A stretch of DNA of 40,217 bases from DASPOF01 sp035626155 (lineage in GTDB: Bacteria; Desulfobacterota; Binatia; Binatales; Binataceae), in the NCBI GenBank assembly GCA_035626155.1, contig DASPOF010000034.1, positions 1 through 40,217 on the forward strand. Reading direction: 5' to 3'. Within the stretch, counting starts at the first letter, position 1. Each line of letters starts with the position of its first letter. Below the pieces are notes generated by a model. It was not told where the DNA came from. It did no database searches and was given only the letters and a program-made list of their open reading frames with translations. Below, piece after piece: positions 6,610 through 15,175 of the stretch. The position numbers were made by a program, and so were the translations under genes.

Positions 6610-8736
6610 TCACGATGCGGTGGAGCCGGGCCGGTACAGAAGAAGATACTCGCGCCGGCCGCCGATCACTTTCTTCACGTACTCGCGAGTTTCCCGGTAG
6701 CCGATGTTTTCCACCCACTCGTCGTCGTCGCCCGGGAACTTGCGCATCCAGTCCTGTACCGCGTGCTCGCCGCCGTTGTAAGCCGCGACCGATTTGAACT
6801 CATCTCCGTTGAACATCTCGAACAAATCTTTCAGGTATGCCGTCCCCAGTTTCAGATTCAGCTCCGGATCGAAGAGGTCGAGTTGGGGCGGGCCTAGCCC
6901 GTGTTCGGCAGCGACTCGTCGCGCGGTCGATGGCAGCAACTGCATCAATCCGAGCGCATCCGAGACCGATCGCGCCTTCGGATTGAACAGGCTCTCCTGG
7001 CGCGAAATCGCGACCACAAGATACGGGTCGAGCGAGCGGGCGGCCGCAAGCTTCTTCATCATCTCCCAGTAGGCGAGCGGATAGCGCACCCGCTCGGCGA
7101 CGGCAGGGTCGAGCTGGCCCCGCTTGGCCAGCCGGGTCGCCGCCAGGATCGCGTCGTACCATGCGCCCGCCGACTCGAATCCGGCCAGCATGAAGTCGCG
7201 CAACGGCGGATTCTCTGCGATGTAGCTCTCGAGCGCGCGAAGCTCGCCGGCTTCGAGTTCGTCCAGGCCAAGCGAGCGCAGAACCAGCGCGCGCCTTAAG
7301 TGGAATCGGGCGGGCTCGGAGGCGGCCGGCGCCGAACCGGCGCTGGGGCCGGCGGCGTGCGCGGCAGGAAGGTCGGGAGCCAGCGCGGATACTTTAGCGG
7401 CGGCGAGTGCGGGATAATAATTGCTGTCGATGCTCGCCGCGACGCGAGTGTAAATCACACGCGCGGCTTTAAGCTGGCCGGACTTTTCGAGCGACCGCGC
7501 GCGCCAGTAATCGAATGCGTCGCGTTGCGCGGGGTCGGCCGCTTTGGCGGCGTTGAATGAAGCCGCGGCGCGGCCGTATTGGCGGGTCATGTAATATGTC
7601 CAGGGCGCTCTGAACCGCGCTTCCTCGCCCGGCTCGGTCTGAGGGTATCGCGCCGAGAGCCGGCGATACTCCGCGCGCGCCGAATCGTACTTGCCCTCTT
7701 CCTCGAACGTGCGCCCGATCCGCAGCATCGCCTCCGGCGCAAGATGGCTCGACGGAAATCCCGTCACGATTCGCGCGAATGTGGCGCGCGCGCGCGCCGT
7801 GTCGTCCTCGCGCCAGTACAGAAGCCCCAGCGCCTGCAACGCCTCGGGAGCGGCCGGGCCTTTCGGCGCAAGCCTCAAGCAATCGAGGAGCGCCCGGGTC
7901 TGGCGCGGCGGATTGCCGCGCAGCGCCTGCGCTTCGATCCAGAGCAGCTCCGCGCGGTCGGACGGCGGCGGCGAAAGCGCAAGGCCCTTCTCGGCCTCGG
8001 CGAGCGCGAGCGACGGCTCGCCCTCGCGAAGCAGCAGGGCCGCCTCATTTTTCCGGTAGTCGAGCGACGCCGAATCGGCGATGGCGGGATTCGATGCGAG
8101 AATCGAATATGCGAGTCGGCGCGCCTCGGCATCGGTGTCGCCGCGCGGGAAGCTTTCGCGAAGCTCCATCAGTTGGGCATACGCGGCGCGCGACTCGCCG
8201 AGCGCGAGCAATGCCTGCCCCTCGACGAGCCGGGCCGCGGCCTCGATCTCGCGTTCGGGGCCGCTTGCGACGAGCCGCGACGCGGTCGCGGACGAATCGG
8301 CGTTTCGTCCAAGCTTGAGTTGCGCTCGCGCAAGCTCGAGCGCCCCCGCCGCCTTCATCACGCTCTGCGGATACTCGCTTGTAAGGCGCGCGAAACTTGA
8401 TGCGGCCGCGCCGAGATCGCCCTCATCGCGCTGCACCGATCCCAAATAATAGAGCGCGTAGTCCGCAAGCGTCGCGGAGTTCTCCGCCGCGTAACTCAAT
8501 CGATTCGCGCCCAAAGCGAGATCGCGGTTGGAATACGCCCGATATCCCTCGGCGAACGCGCGATCGGGATCCGAAGGCGGCTGCGGCGCTGAAACGGCGG
8601 GCTGCGCGACCGCCGCGGGCGATTCAATGGCTGCGGCGGGCGGCTCGGCGGCGGAAGGCGGCGCCGACGCGCATCCGGCCAGTACGATTGCGACGAAACC
8701 GATGCATGCCGCAGCGCGGCGGCGCGTAATCTCCAT
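6610..8736 (-). CDS. Soluble-type lytic murein transglycosylase (Slt70-like) lipoprotein
   Basis: This 708-residue protein cleaves peptidoglycan between MurNAc and GlcNAc with formation of 1,6-anhydro-MurNAc, acting in the periplasm. The ATG at 8736 gives a signal peptide (TRRRAAA, then a hydrophobic stretch) ending in the lipobox LAGC. An Ala/Pro linker and a long helical superhelix with TPR-like repeats (about 70-450) follow. The C-terminal SLT domain (about 565-700) holds the catalytic Glu near residue 581 in ISRQESLF, then GLMQLLPSTA and the AAYNGG motif. The layout and length fit Slt70-type enzymes with tetratricopeptide-like N-terminal repeats, but with a lipid anchor. It is transcribed alone, divergent from maf. 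It could supply anhydro-muropeptides to recycling, but no link to the nearby amgK-murU pair is shown. Confidence 0.9.
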   Translation of the reverse strand: MEITRRRAAACIGFVAIVLAGCASAPPSAAEPPAAAIESPAAVAQPAVSAPQPPSDPDRAFAEGYRAYSNRDLALGANRLSYAAENSATLADYALYYLGSVQRDEGDLGAAASSFARLTSEYPQSVMKAAGALELARAQLKLGRNADSSATASRLVASGPEREIEAAARLVEGQALLALGESRAAYAQLMELRESFPRGDTDAEARRLAYSILASNPAIADSASLDYRKNEAALLLREGEPSLALAEAEKGLALSPPPSDRAELLWIEAQALRGNPPRQTRALLDCLRLAPKGPAAPEALQALGLLYWREDDTARARATFARIVTGFPSSHLAPEAMLRIGRTFEEEGKYDSARAEYRRLSARYPQTEPGEEARFRAPWTYYMTRQYGRAAASFNAAKAADPAQRDAFDYWRARSLEKSGQLKAARVIYTRVAASIDSNYYPALAAAKVSALAPDLPAAHAAGPSAGSAPAASEPARFHLRRALVLRSLGLDELEAGELRALESYIAENPPLRDFMLAGFESAGAWYDAILAATRLAKRGQLDPAVAERVRYPLAYWEMMKKLAAARSLDPYLVVAISRQESLFNPKARSVSDALGLMQLLPSTARRVAAEHGLGPPQLDLFDPELNLKLGTAYLKDLFEMFNGDEFKSVAAYNGGEHAVQDWMRKFPGDDDEWVENIGYRETREYVKKVIGGRREYLLLYRPGSTAS

Positions 8737-8876
8737 CCGATCGTGGTTAGCGCACCGGCTCCGCGCCTTCAATGCGCCCGTCCGCGCGCTCGAATTACGT
8801 CGCCGCTTGCGGGAGGGCCGCCGCTCTGCCAATGCTCGATCGTCCGCGCGGTGGCGCGCATCGCGCGCGGTTCAGG

Positions 8877-9455
8877 ATGAATTCGAAGCTGAGATTGGTG
8901 CTTGCCTCCGGCTCTCCGCGCCGCCGCGAGCTGCTCGCTCGCGCGGGGGTCGATTTCGAGTTCGCCACGAGCGACGTCGCCGAGGTCCGCCTGCCCGGCG
9001 AGCCGGCGCGCGAGTTCGCGCTCCGGATGGCGCGAGAGAAAGCGCTGGCGGTCTCCGCGCGCATCCCCGACGCGCTCGTGATCGGCGCCGACACGATCGT
9101 CGAGTGCGACGGCGAGATCCTGCTCAAGCCGGCCGATGCGGACGACGCGCGCCGGATGCTTCGCGTGCTCTCGGGACGCCCGCACACCGTCATCACCGCG
9201 TTTGCGCTCGCGCGCGCGGGCGCGATTGCCGCCGCCGACGCGGTCCAAAGCCGCGTCACCTTCCGCACTCTCAGCAAGCGGGAGATCGACGACTATGTTC
9301 TCAGCGGCGAACCGCTCGACAAGGCCGGCGCGTACGGAATCCAGGGCGCAGGCGGCGGGTTCATCGCGCGCGTCGATGGGCCGCGCGACAACGTGATGGG
9401 GCTCCCGGTCGAGCAGGTGCTCGCGGCGCTCAGGCGGTGCGGGGTCGAGTGCTGA
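8877..9455 (+). CDS. maf: Maf-family nucleoside triphosphate pyrophosphatase
   Basis: This 192-residue house-cleaning enzyme hydrolyses non-canonical or excess NTPs to NMP and pyrophosphate. The N-terminal signature ASGSPRRRELL (near residues 9-19) binds the phosphates. A VIGADTIVECDGEILLKP segment (about 63-80) provides the metal-binding and catalytic Asp, and the C-terminal YGIQG motif with VMGLPVE is typical. The start at the ATG 8877 puts the signature at the usual distance from the N-terminus. It heads an operon with yggS, proC, yggT and yggU, an arrangement common in proteobacteria. The YhdE-type (dTTP/UTP) versus YceF-type specificity cannot be assigned with certainty. Confidence 0.92.
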   Translation: MNSKLRLVLASGSPRRRELLARAGVDFEFATSDVAEVRLPGEPAREFALRMAREKALAVSARIPDALVIGADTIVECDGEILLKPADADDARRMLRVLSGRPHTVITAFALARAGAIAAADAVQSRVTFRTLSKREIDDYVLSGEPLDKAGAYGIQGAGGGFIARVDGPRDNVMGLPVEQVLAALRRCGVEC

Positions 9456-9477
9456 TGATTTCGATCGAGATGCGCAG

Positions 9478-10167
9478 ATGCTGACCGCATCGGAAGTTGC
9501 CGAGCGGCTTTCGGCGGTGCGCGCGCGGATCGCGGCCGCGGCGGCGCGCGCGCGGCGCGATCCCGGTGCGGTGATGCTGCTCCTTGCAAGCAAGACGCAG
9601 CCGCCCGATGCGATTCGCGCGGCGTACTTGGCGGGCGCACGCGACTTCGGCGAAAACTACGTCCAGGAGGCGGCTTCCAAGCGCGATGCGCTCGCCGATC
9701 TCGCCGATATCCGCTGGCACCTCATCGGCCATCTTCAGACCAACAAGGCGAAAGCGGCCGTGGCGATCTTCGAGGTGATCCACAGCCTCGATTCCGCCCG
9801 GCTCGCATCCGCGCTCCATCGCGCGAGGCCCCAGCCGCCGATGCGCGCGCTCATCGAGGTGAATCTCGGCGGCGAGGCGACCAAGACCGGCGTTGCGCCC
9901 GGCGCCGTCGAGGCGCTCATCGACGCGGCGCGCGACAAGGTGCAGATCGTCGGCCTGATGACAATTCCGCCGCCGGCGCGCGATCCCGAGGCGTCGCGGC
10001 CGTACTTTGCGCGGCTGCGGGAAATGCGCGATCGCCTTGCGGCGGCGGCGGGGCTTGCGCTAAGCGAACTTTCGATGGGGATGACGGACGACTTCGAGGT
10101 TGCGATCGAGGAAGGCGCGACTATCGTGCGCGTGGGCCGCGCGGTGTTTGGAGAACGGATGCGATGA
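9478..10167 (+). CDS. yggS: PLP homeostasis protein, YggS/PLPBP family
   Basis: This 229-residue protein has the single-domain alanine-racemase-like TIM barrel that binds pyridoxal 5'-phosphate without known enzymatic activity and buffers cellular PLP. The PLP lysine is K39 in LLLASKTQ. The family motifs DFGENYVQE (near 56-64), WHLIGHLQTNK (near 80-90) and a C-terminal LSMGMTDDFEVAIEEGATIVRVG (near 198-220) are all present. It sits 22 nt after maf and overlaps proC by 4 nt (ATGA). The yggS-proC-yggT order is widely conserved and supports the assignment strongly. Confidence 0.95.
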   Translation: MLTASEVAERLSAVRARIAAAAARARRDPGAVMLLLASKTQPPDAIRAAYLAGARDFGENYVQEAASKRDALADLADIRWHLIGHLQTNKAKAAVAIFEVIHSLDSARLASALHRARPQPPMRALIEVNLGGEATKTGVAPGAVEALIDAARDKVQIVGLMTIPPPARDPEASRPYFARLREMRDRLAAAAGLALSELSMGMTDDFEVAIEEGATIVRVGRAVFGERMR

Positions 10168-10985
10168 AAAAACTCGGCTTTATCGGCGCCGGCAACATGG
10201 CAGAGGCGCTCGCGCACGGGCTAATCGTCCACAAGGTTTTCAAGCCCGCCAACCTGATCGCCTCCGACGTCGCGGCCGAGCGCCGGCGGAGGCTCGCGCG
10301 CGCGCTCAAGATCACCACGACCGCGGACAATCTCGAGGTGATTCGGGAGGCGCGCGCGATCGTGCTTGCGGTCAAGCCGCAGACGATCGATGACGTGCTC
10401 GCCGAGATCGCCCCCGCGATCCCGGGCGGCGCCGCGGCGCGGCTCTTCATCTCGATCGCCGCCGGGGTGACGCTCGAGCGCCTGTGCCGCGGACTTTCGC
10501 CGCGCGCGCGGGTGATTCGGGTGATGCCGAATGCGGCTGCGATGGTCGGGCAGGGGATGGCCGCGCTGGTCCGCAGCGCGAAGGCGAGCAAGGCCGACGA
10601 GGCGTTCGCGCTCAGGATTTTCAAGGCGGTCGGCGATGCGGTGGCGGTTCGCGATGAGAACGTGCTCGATGCGGTGACCGCCCTCTCGGGCAGCGGTCCG
10701 GCGTACGTTTACCTGTTCGTCAAGGCGCTGGCGGATGCGGGCGCGAGCGAGGGAATCCCGCGCGAGCTGGCAATCCGGATGGCGCTGAAGACAGTGCGCG
10801 GCGCGGAACAAGTGATGCGCGAGTCGGGCCGCGACCCCGCCGATCTGATTCGCGTGGTCGCATCGCCCGGCGGCACCACCGAGGCGGCACTACGCCGATT
10901 CGCCGAGGCCGGCTTTTCTGATATCGTTGCTCGCGCCGTCCACGCCGCTGCCGATCGGTCGCGCGAGCTCGGGCGAGGAAACTAG
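10164..10985 (+). CDS. proC: Pyrroline-5-carboxylate reductase
   Basis: This 273-residue enzyme catalyses the last step of proline synthesis, reducing 1-pyrroline-5-carboxylate with NAD(P)H. The N-terminal Rossmann motif is GFIGAGNMAEAL (residues 5-16). IRVMPNAAAMVGQGM lies near 113-128. The C-terminal signature starts with ALSGSGPAYVY and continues to ADAGASEGIPRELA (about 174-205), which forms the substrate site and dimer interface. Length and motif positions are normal. The start overlaps the yggS stop by 4 nt, so it is probably translated by coupling. Confidence 0.96.
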   Translation: MKKLGFIGAGNMAEALAHGLIVHKVFKPANLIASDVAAERRRRLARALKITTTADNLEVIREARAIVLAVKPQTIDDVLAEIAPAIPGGAAARLFISIAAGVTLERLCRGLSPRARVIRVMPNAAAMVGQGMAALVRSAKASKADEAFALRIFKAVGDAVAVRDENVLDAVTALSGSGPAYVYLFVKALADAGASEGIPRELAIRMALKTVRGAEQVMRESGRDPADLIRVVASPGGTTEAALRRFAEAGFSDIVARAVHAAADRSRELGRGN

Positions 10986-11000
10986 CCGCGAAGTTGTCCC

Positions 11001-11303
11001 GTGTACGCCTGGACCAACCTGGTCATTTTCGTTGCCTCGGTGCTTTCACAGATCCTGGGCGTTTATTTCTGGATCGTGATAGTCGCGGCGGTGCTCACCT
11101 GGGTCGAGCCGAACCCCTATAATCCGATCGTCAGATTCCTTCATTCGGTGACCGAGCCCGTCTTCGATTGGGTCCGCGAGCATGTGCCGGTGTTCTTCGG
11201 CGGGATCGATTTTTCCCCCCTGGTGGTAATTCTCGCGATTCAATTTTTGCAGCAATACCTGATTCCCACCGTCACTCGCGCGCTGATATCCGGCTTCGCA
11301 TGA
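11001..11303 (+). CDS. yggT: YggT family integral membrane protein
   Basis: This 100-residue inner-membrane protein has two hydrophobic segments, about residues 6-34 and 72-96, separated by the family pattern WVEPNPYNPIVRFLHSVTEPV. The family is linked to membrane or osmotic-stress functions in bacteria and to thylakoid (CCB3/YLMG) proteins in plastids, but its molecular role is unsettled. The start is GTG at 11001, 15 nt after the proC stop. It overlaps the next gene by 4 nt. Confidence 0.92.
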   Translation: MYAWTNLVIFVASVLSQILGVYFWIVIVAAVLTWVEPNPYNPIVRFLHSVTEPVFDWVREHVPVFFGGIDFSPLVVILAIQFLQQYLIPTVTRALISGFA

Positions 11304-11641
11304 GCATCGCGCGCGGCCACGCCGCGCCACCCGAGCATCCCGCCTGGATTCGGATTTTGCCCACCGCCGTGAGCATCGATATTCTCGCCCGGCCCGGCGC
11401 GCCGCGAAGCGAATTCCTGCGCCAGGATCCTCGCGGGCTGGTGATCGCGCTTGCCGCTCCGGCCGACAAGGGCAAGGCGAATGCGGAACTGGTCGCGTTG
11501 CTCGCGCGGATGGCGGGCGTCCCCCGCTCGGCAGTGTCGATCGTTCGAGGAGAGTCGGCGCGCCACAAGACCGTGCGCATCGCGTGCAGCGACCCGGAGG
11601 CTCTGGCGGCGCGGTTCGAGGAAATTGGCAGTCGCAAGTGA
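11300..11641 (+). CDS. yggU: DUF167/YggU family protein
   Basis: This 113-residue protein has the DUF167 core: IDILARPGAPRSEF, then APADKGKANAELVALLA near residues 52-68, and VSIVRGESARHKTVRI near 78-93. YggU proteins are small soluble proteins of unknown function, usually found beside yggT or proC, as here. The N-terminus is about 15 residues longer than in E. coli YggU. The ATG at 11300 overlaps the yggT stop (ATGA) and is the natural coupled start. This is the last gene of the maf operon. Confidence 0.9.
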   Translation: MSIARGHAAPPEHPAWIRILPTAVSIDILARPGAPRSEFLRQDPRGLVIALAAPADKGKANAELVALLARMAGVPRSAVSIVRGESARHKTVRIACSDPEALAARFEEIGSRK

Positions 11642-11693
11642 GGGCTGCCAGTCGAAAAATGGCGAAGAAAAGCCGAAAGAGCGGGTCGCTTCA

Positions 11694-11726
11694 TTGACAG
11701 TGCTCCCCGGTGTGATTACCTAACCT
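11694..11726 (+). promoter_or_regulatory. Candidate promoter for the FmdB gene
   Basis: A perfect TTGACA (11694-11699) is followed after 17 nt by TACCTA (11717-11722), or after 21 nt by TAACCT (11721-11726). The -10 is weak against the E. coli consensus, but the site stands in an intergenic gap right after yggU and 45-50 nt before the fmdB start. Confidence 0.45.
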
Positions 11727-11769
11727 ATAGACCCGCGAATTCGCGGGCGGGTGCAAACAAGATACTGCG

Positions 11770-12114
11770 ATGCCAATCTACGAGTACCAATGCCGCAAAT
11801 GCGGAATCTTCGAGGTGACCAGGCGCATCACCGATCCTCCGCTCAAGCGATGCCCCACCTGTAAGGGCAAAGTCGAACGGCTGGTGTCGCGCAGCTCCTT
11901 TATTCTGAAGGGGACCGGATGGTACGCGACGGATTATGGGCGCAAGGGCTCGTCAGCCCCGCCGCCGAGTGAAAGCTCGGCCTCCTCGAGCACTCCCACG
12001 AACGGTTCGACCGCCGACGCTAAATCCGAATCCAAGCCGGAGGCCGGCGCCAAATCCGAGTCCGCGGCGAAGTCGCCGTCGGACAAAGGCTCCGCCGCCA
12101 AATCCGCCGACTGA
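11770..12114 (+). CDS. FmdB-family zinc-ribbon regulatory protein
   Basis: This 114-residue protein opens with the FmdB-type zinc ribbon MPIYEYQCRKCGIFEV, with the second Cys pair in RCPTCKGKVERLVS (residues 26-40). The two C-x2-C pairs bind zinc. Residues 40-57 (SFILKGTGWYATDYG) are the conserved family extension. From about residue 58 the protein is a low-complexity tail rich in Ser, Lys, Glu and Ala, probably disordered. The family was named for a putative regulator of amide metabolism in Methylophilus, but its role in most bacteria is unknown. It is followed by an intrinsic terminator and appears monocistronic. Confidence 0.9.
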   Translation: MPIYEYQCRKCGIFEVTRRITDPPLKRCPTCKGKVERLVSRSSFILKGTGWYATDYGRKGSSAPPPSESSASSSTPTNGSTADAKSESKPEAGAKSESAAKSPSDKGSAAKSAD

Positions 12115-12137
12115 CGATGCCACGGCGGGATCGTCGA

Positions 12138-12170
12138 GCCGCGGGCTAGCCCAGCCTGCGGCTTTTCTGT
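12138..12170 (+). terminator. Rho-independent terminator after the FmdB gene
   Basis: A stem of about 10 bp with one G-U pair (12138-12147 with 12153-12162) and a 5-nt loop is followed by TTTTCTGT (12163-12170). It lies 24 nt after the FmdB stop and separates that gene from the dehydrogenase operon. Confidence 0.7.
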
Positions 12171-12209
12171 TTCAATTGGCCGGGAATCGCCCGCGGATGC
12201 CCCGACCCC

Positions 12210-13160
12210 ATGCGAGCCCTCGTCATCGATCGCGAGCTTTGCCTAAGGACCGATTATCCCGATCCGCAGCCCGCGCCGGGCGAGAGCATTGTGCGCGTCG
12301 AGCTTGCCGGCATCTGCGGCACCGACCTAGAAATCGTCCACGGCTACATGGCGTACCGGGGAGTCCTCGGCCATGAGTTCGTCGGACGCGTGATCCAGTC
12401 GGCGAATCCGAAGCTTGCCGGCGCGCGCGTCGTCGGCGAGATCAATGCGGCTTGCGGGCGCTGCGCTTATTGCGCGGATGGGCTCGGCCGCCACTGCCCG
12501 CAGCGGACCGTGCTCGGAATCCTCGGCCGCGACGGCGCATTCGCCGACTTCCTTCGCCTTCCGGACAAAAACCTCATCGCCATTCCCGATTCGCTGGCCG
12601 GCGACGTGGCGGTGTTCACCGAGCCGCTCGCCGCGGCATACGAAATTCTCGAGCAGATCAAAATTCCTCCGAACAAATCAACTTTGATCCTCGGCGACGG
12701 ACGGCTCGGTGCGATGGTTGCGCTCGCGCTCAGGGGCGAAGGCTACGAGGTCGTGCTCGGCGGGCACCATCGCGAAAAGCTCGACCGCCTCTCGAAGCTC
12801 GGCTTTACGGCGGTTCCCGAGGACCAGCTCGCCGAGCGGTGCGACTTCGTCATCGATTGCGCGGGCAGTGCGGCGGCGCTGGCGCGCGCGATCGACCTGG
12901 TGAAGCCGCGCGGCACGATCGTGCTCAAGAGCACGGCCGCTCTGGGAGCCAACGTGAATCTTTCAGCGCTGGTGATAAACGAAATCACGGTCATCGGCTC
13001 GCGATGCGGTCGCTTTAAGCCCGCGCTCGATGCGCTCGCCGGGGGCCGAGTCGATCCGCGCCCGCTCATCGACGCGACGTTCGCGCTCGATGAAGCCGTG
13101 GCGGCATTCGAGGCCGCGCGCAATCCGCTCAATTTCAAAATATTGGTTCGACCGGCGTGA
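12210..13160 (+). CDS. Zinc-dependent medium-chain alcohol/polyol dehydrogenase
   Basis: This 316-residue MDR-family oxidoreductase should oxidise an alcohol or polyol with NAD(P)+. The catalytic zinc ligands are the Cys in GICGTD (near residue 35) and the His-Glu pair in LGHEFVGRV (near 53-54). The structural-zinc lobe is intact, with C-x2-C-x2-C-x7-C in CGRCAYCADGLGRHC (near 77-91). The nucleotide-binding motif is ILGDGRLGAMVA (about 159-170). It is about 25-30 residues shorter than typical sorbitol or threonine dehydrogenases. Its stop overlaps the HyuA start by 4 nt (GTGA), so it may provide or consume an intermediate of the HyuAB reaction. The substrate is unknown. Confidence 0.88.
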   Translation: MRALVIDRELCLRTDYPDPQPAPGESIVRVELAGICGTDLEIVHGYMAYRGVLGHEFVGRVIQSANPKLAGARVVGEINAACGRCAYCADGLGRHCPQRTVLGILGRDGAFADFLRLPDKNLIAIPDSLAGDVAVFTEPLAAAYEILEQIKIPPNKSTLILGDGRLGAMVALALRGEGYEVVLGGHHREKLDRLSKLGFTAVPEDQLAERCDFVIDCAGSAAALARAIDLVKPRGTIVLKSTAALGANVNLSALVINEITVIGSRCGRFKPALDALAGGRVDPRPLIDATFALDEAVAAFEAARNPLNFKILVRPA

Positions 13161-15175
13161 CCCGACCTCCGGCTTCATCGCGACGCCAATTCCGCCCTCA
13201 GCGCCACCTCGCGCGGGTCATCGTGGGCGTCGATACCGGCGGAACGTTCACCGACCTGGCCGCAATCATCGACGGCGAACTCCGCGTTCACAAGGTGCTC
13301 TCGACACCCGACGATCCGGCGCGCGCGGTGCTGGAAGGAATCCGCACTCTGCTTGGCGACCTGTCTCCGGGCCTGGTCACATACAGCTCGACGGTTGCGA
13401 CCAACGCGCTGCTGGAAAAGAACGGCGCACGCGTCGCGCTTTTCACCAACGCCGGCTTCGAGGATGCGATCGAAATCGGTCGCCAGAACCGCGACGAGCT
13501 TTACGCGTTGTCCCCGACGCGGCCCGAACCGCTGGTTACCCCCGCGATGCGCTTCGGAGTCGCAGAGCGGACGCTCTTCGATGGTACCATCGCGCGAGCG
13601 CTCACCGCCGCGGAGCTTAAGCGCGCTCGACGGCTCGCAGAGCGAAGCTCAGCCGGTGCGTTCGCCGTCTGCCTGCTCCATTCGTATGCGAATCCGCGCA
13701 GCGAGGAATCGCTCGCTCGCGCGCTGGAGCCGCTTGGGCGCCCGGTCTCCGTCTCGCACCGAATCGTGGCCGAATACCGCGAGTTCGAGCGCTTCTCGAC
13801 CACGGTCGTGAACGCGTACGTCGCGCCCCGGATGTCCACGCATCTCGAAAAACTTGCGCGCTCGCTTGGCGGCGCGCGGCTTCGCGTGATGCAATCGAAC
13901 GGGAGCGCGATCGGCGCTGCGCTCGCGCATACGGAACCGGTGCGCACGATTCTTTCCGGCCCGGCTGCGGGCGTGGCCGGCGCGGCCGGGCTTGCGCGCT
14001 CGATCGGCACGGACCGCTTCATCACCTTCGATATGGGCGGCACCTCCACCGATGTCTCGCTCTTCGACCGCCGCGCGCAAATCAGGACGCTGAGCTACCC
14101 GGATGGGTACGCGGTCCGTGCGCCGGCGATTGACATCCACACGGTCGGCGCGGGGGGCGGATCGATCGCGCGCGTCGATGCGGGCGGTTCGCTGCACGTT
14201 GGCCCCCAGAGCGCAGGCGCCGACCCGGGCCCCGCCTGTTACGGACGCGGCGAGGTTCCCACGGTGACCGACGCGGACCTCGTCGCGGGCCGGCTCCTGC
14301 CGCGACACTTCCTCGGCGGGCGGATGAAGCTTTACCCAGAGCGCGCCCTCGGTGCGATATCGGCTCTTGCGCGCGAGATGAAGACGAACGCGCTCGATGC
14401 CGCGCGCGGCGTCATCCGCGTCGTCAATGCGAACATGGAGCGCGCGATTCGCGTGATCACGGTCGAGCGCGGCGCCGACCCCCGCCATTTCGCTCTGCTC
14501 GCATTCGGCGGCGCGGGCCCGATGCACGCCTGCGAACTCGCGCTCGACCTCGGCATCCGGCATATCGTCCTGCCGCGCAATCCGGGGTTGCTATGCGCCT
14601 GGGGCGCGCTCGGCGCTCCGCTCGGACGCGAATACTCGCTTACCGTGCGCGAGACCGAACCGCGATACGCCGGGCTCATCGCGAGGGCGCGGCCGATGGT
14701 GGCGCGAGCGGAGCGGGAACTTATCGCCGAGGGCGCAAGCTGCGGCGCGATTCGCCACGAGCTTCGCCTCGACATGCGCTACCGCGGGCAGTCCTACGAG
14801 CTGGAGGTGGCGCTCACGCCCGGATTCATCGACGAGTTTCATGCCGCTCATCGGCGGACGTTCGGCTTGAGCGCGCGCGGCGCCGCGGTCGAGGTGGTGA
14901 ACATCCGGCTCCGTGCAACCGCTCTGGAAGCCGCGCCGCCGATTCGGCGAATCGCGCGAGGGCGATCACACCCGGCCCCGATCGCGCGCGAGCCGGCGCT
15001 CGTGCACGCAAGCCGCCGGACGATCCCGGTCTTTGACCGCGACTCGATTTGCGCCGGCGCACGCCTGCGCGGACCCGCTATCGTGGCTGAGCTGAGCGCC
15101 ACCGCATACGTCGCGCCGGAGTTCACGCTCCGCGCCGACGACTTCGGAAATCTGCACCTGGAGGCCGGGCGATGA
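13157..15175 (+). CDS. hyuA: Hydantoinase/oxoprolinase subunit A (HyuA-like, ATP-dependent)
   Basis: This 672-residue protein is the ATPase-fold subunit of the N-methylhydantoinase/5-oxoprolinase family, which opens cyclic amides with ATP hydrolysis, or in acetone-carboxylase relatives activates ketones. The phosphate-binding start is VGVDTGGTFTDL (about residues 23-34). STVATNALLEKNGA, ILSGPAAGVAGA, FDMGGTSTDVSL (near 292-303), HTVGAGGGSIA and ALLAFGGAGPMHA follow in the usual order. I use the GTG at 13157 because it overlaps the dehydrogenase stop by 4 nt; a second GTG at 13223 directly before the motif is possible. The true substrate (hydantoin, oxoproline or other) is not visible. Confidence 0.9.
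   Translation: MTRPPASSRRQFRPQRHLARVIVGVDTGGTFTDLAAIIDGELRVHKVLSTPDDPARAVLEGIRTLLGDLSPGLVTYSSTVATNALLEKNGARVALFTNAGFEDAIEIGRQNRDELYALSPTRPEPLVTPAMRFGVAERTLFDGTIARALTAAELKRARRLAERSSAGAFAVCLLHSYANPRSEESLARALEPLGRPVSVSHRIVAEYREFERFSTTVVNAYVAPRMSTHLEKLARSLGGARLRVMQSNGSAIGAALAHTEPVRTILSGPAAGVAGAAGLARSIGTDRFITFDMGGTSTDVSLFDRRAQIRTLSYPDGYAVRAPAIDIHTVGAGGGSIARVDAGGSLHVGPQSAGADPGPACYGRGEVPTVTDADLVAGRLLPRHFLGGRMKLYPERALGAISALAREMKTNALDAARGVIRVVNANMERAIRVITVERGADPRHFALLAFGGAGPMHACELALDLGIRHIVLPRNPGLLCAWGALGAPLGREYSLTVRETEPRYAGLIARARPMVARAERELIAEGASCGAIRHELRLDMRYRGQSYELEVALTPGFIDEFHAAHRRTFGLSARGAAVEVVNIRLRATALEAAPPIRRIARGRSHPAPIAREPALVHASRRTIPVFDRDSICAGARLRGPAIVAELSATAYVAPEFTLRADDFGNLHLEAGR

Noticed and set aside
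8744..8772. TTGAAG and TAACCA, 17 nt apart, before the lytic transglycosylase gene (minus strand)
   Set aside because: Transcription would begin at or one base before the start codon and leave no leader or ribosome site. The -10 is also poor.
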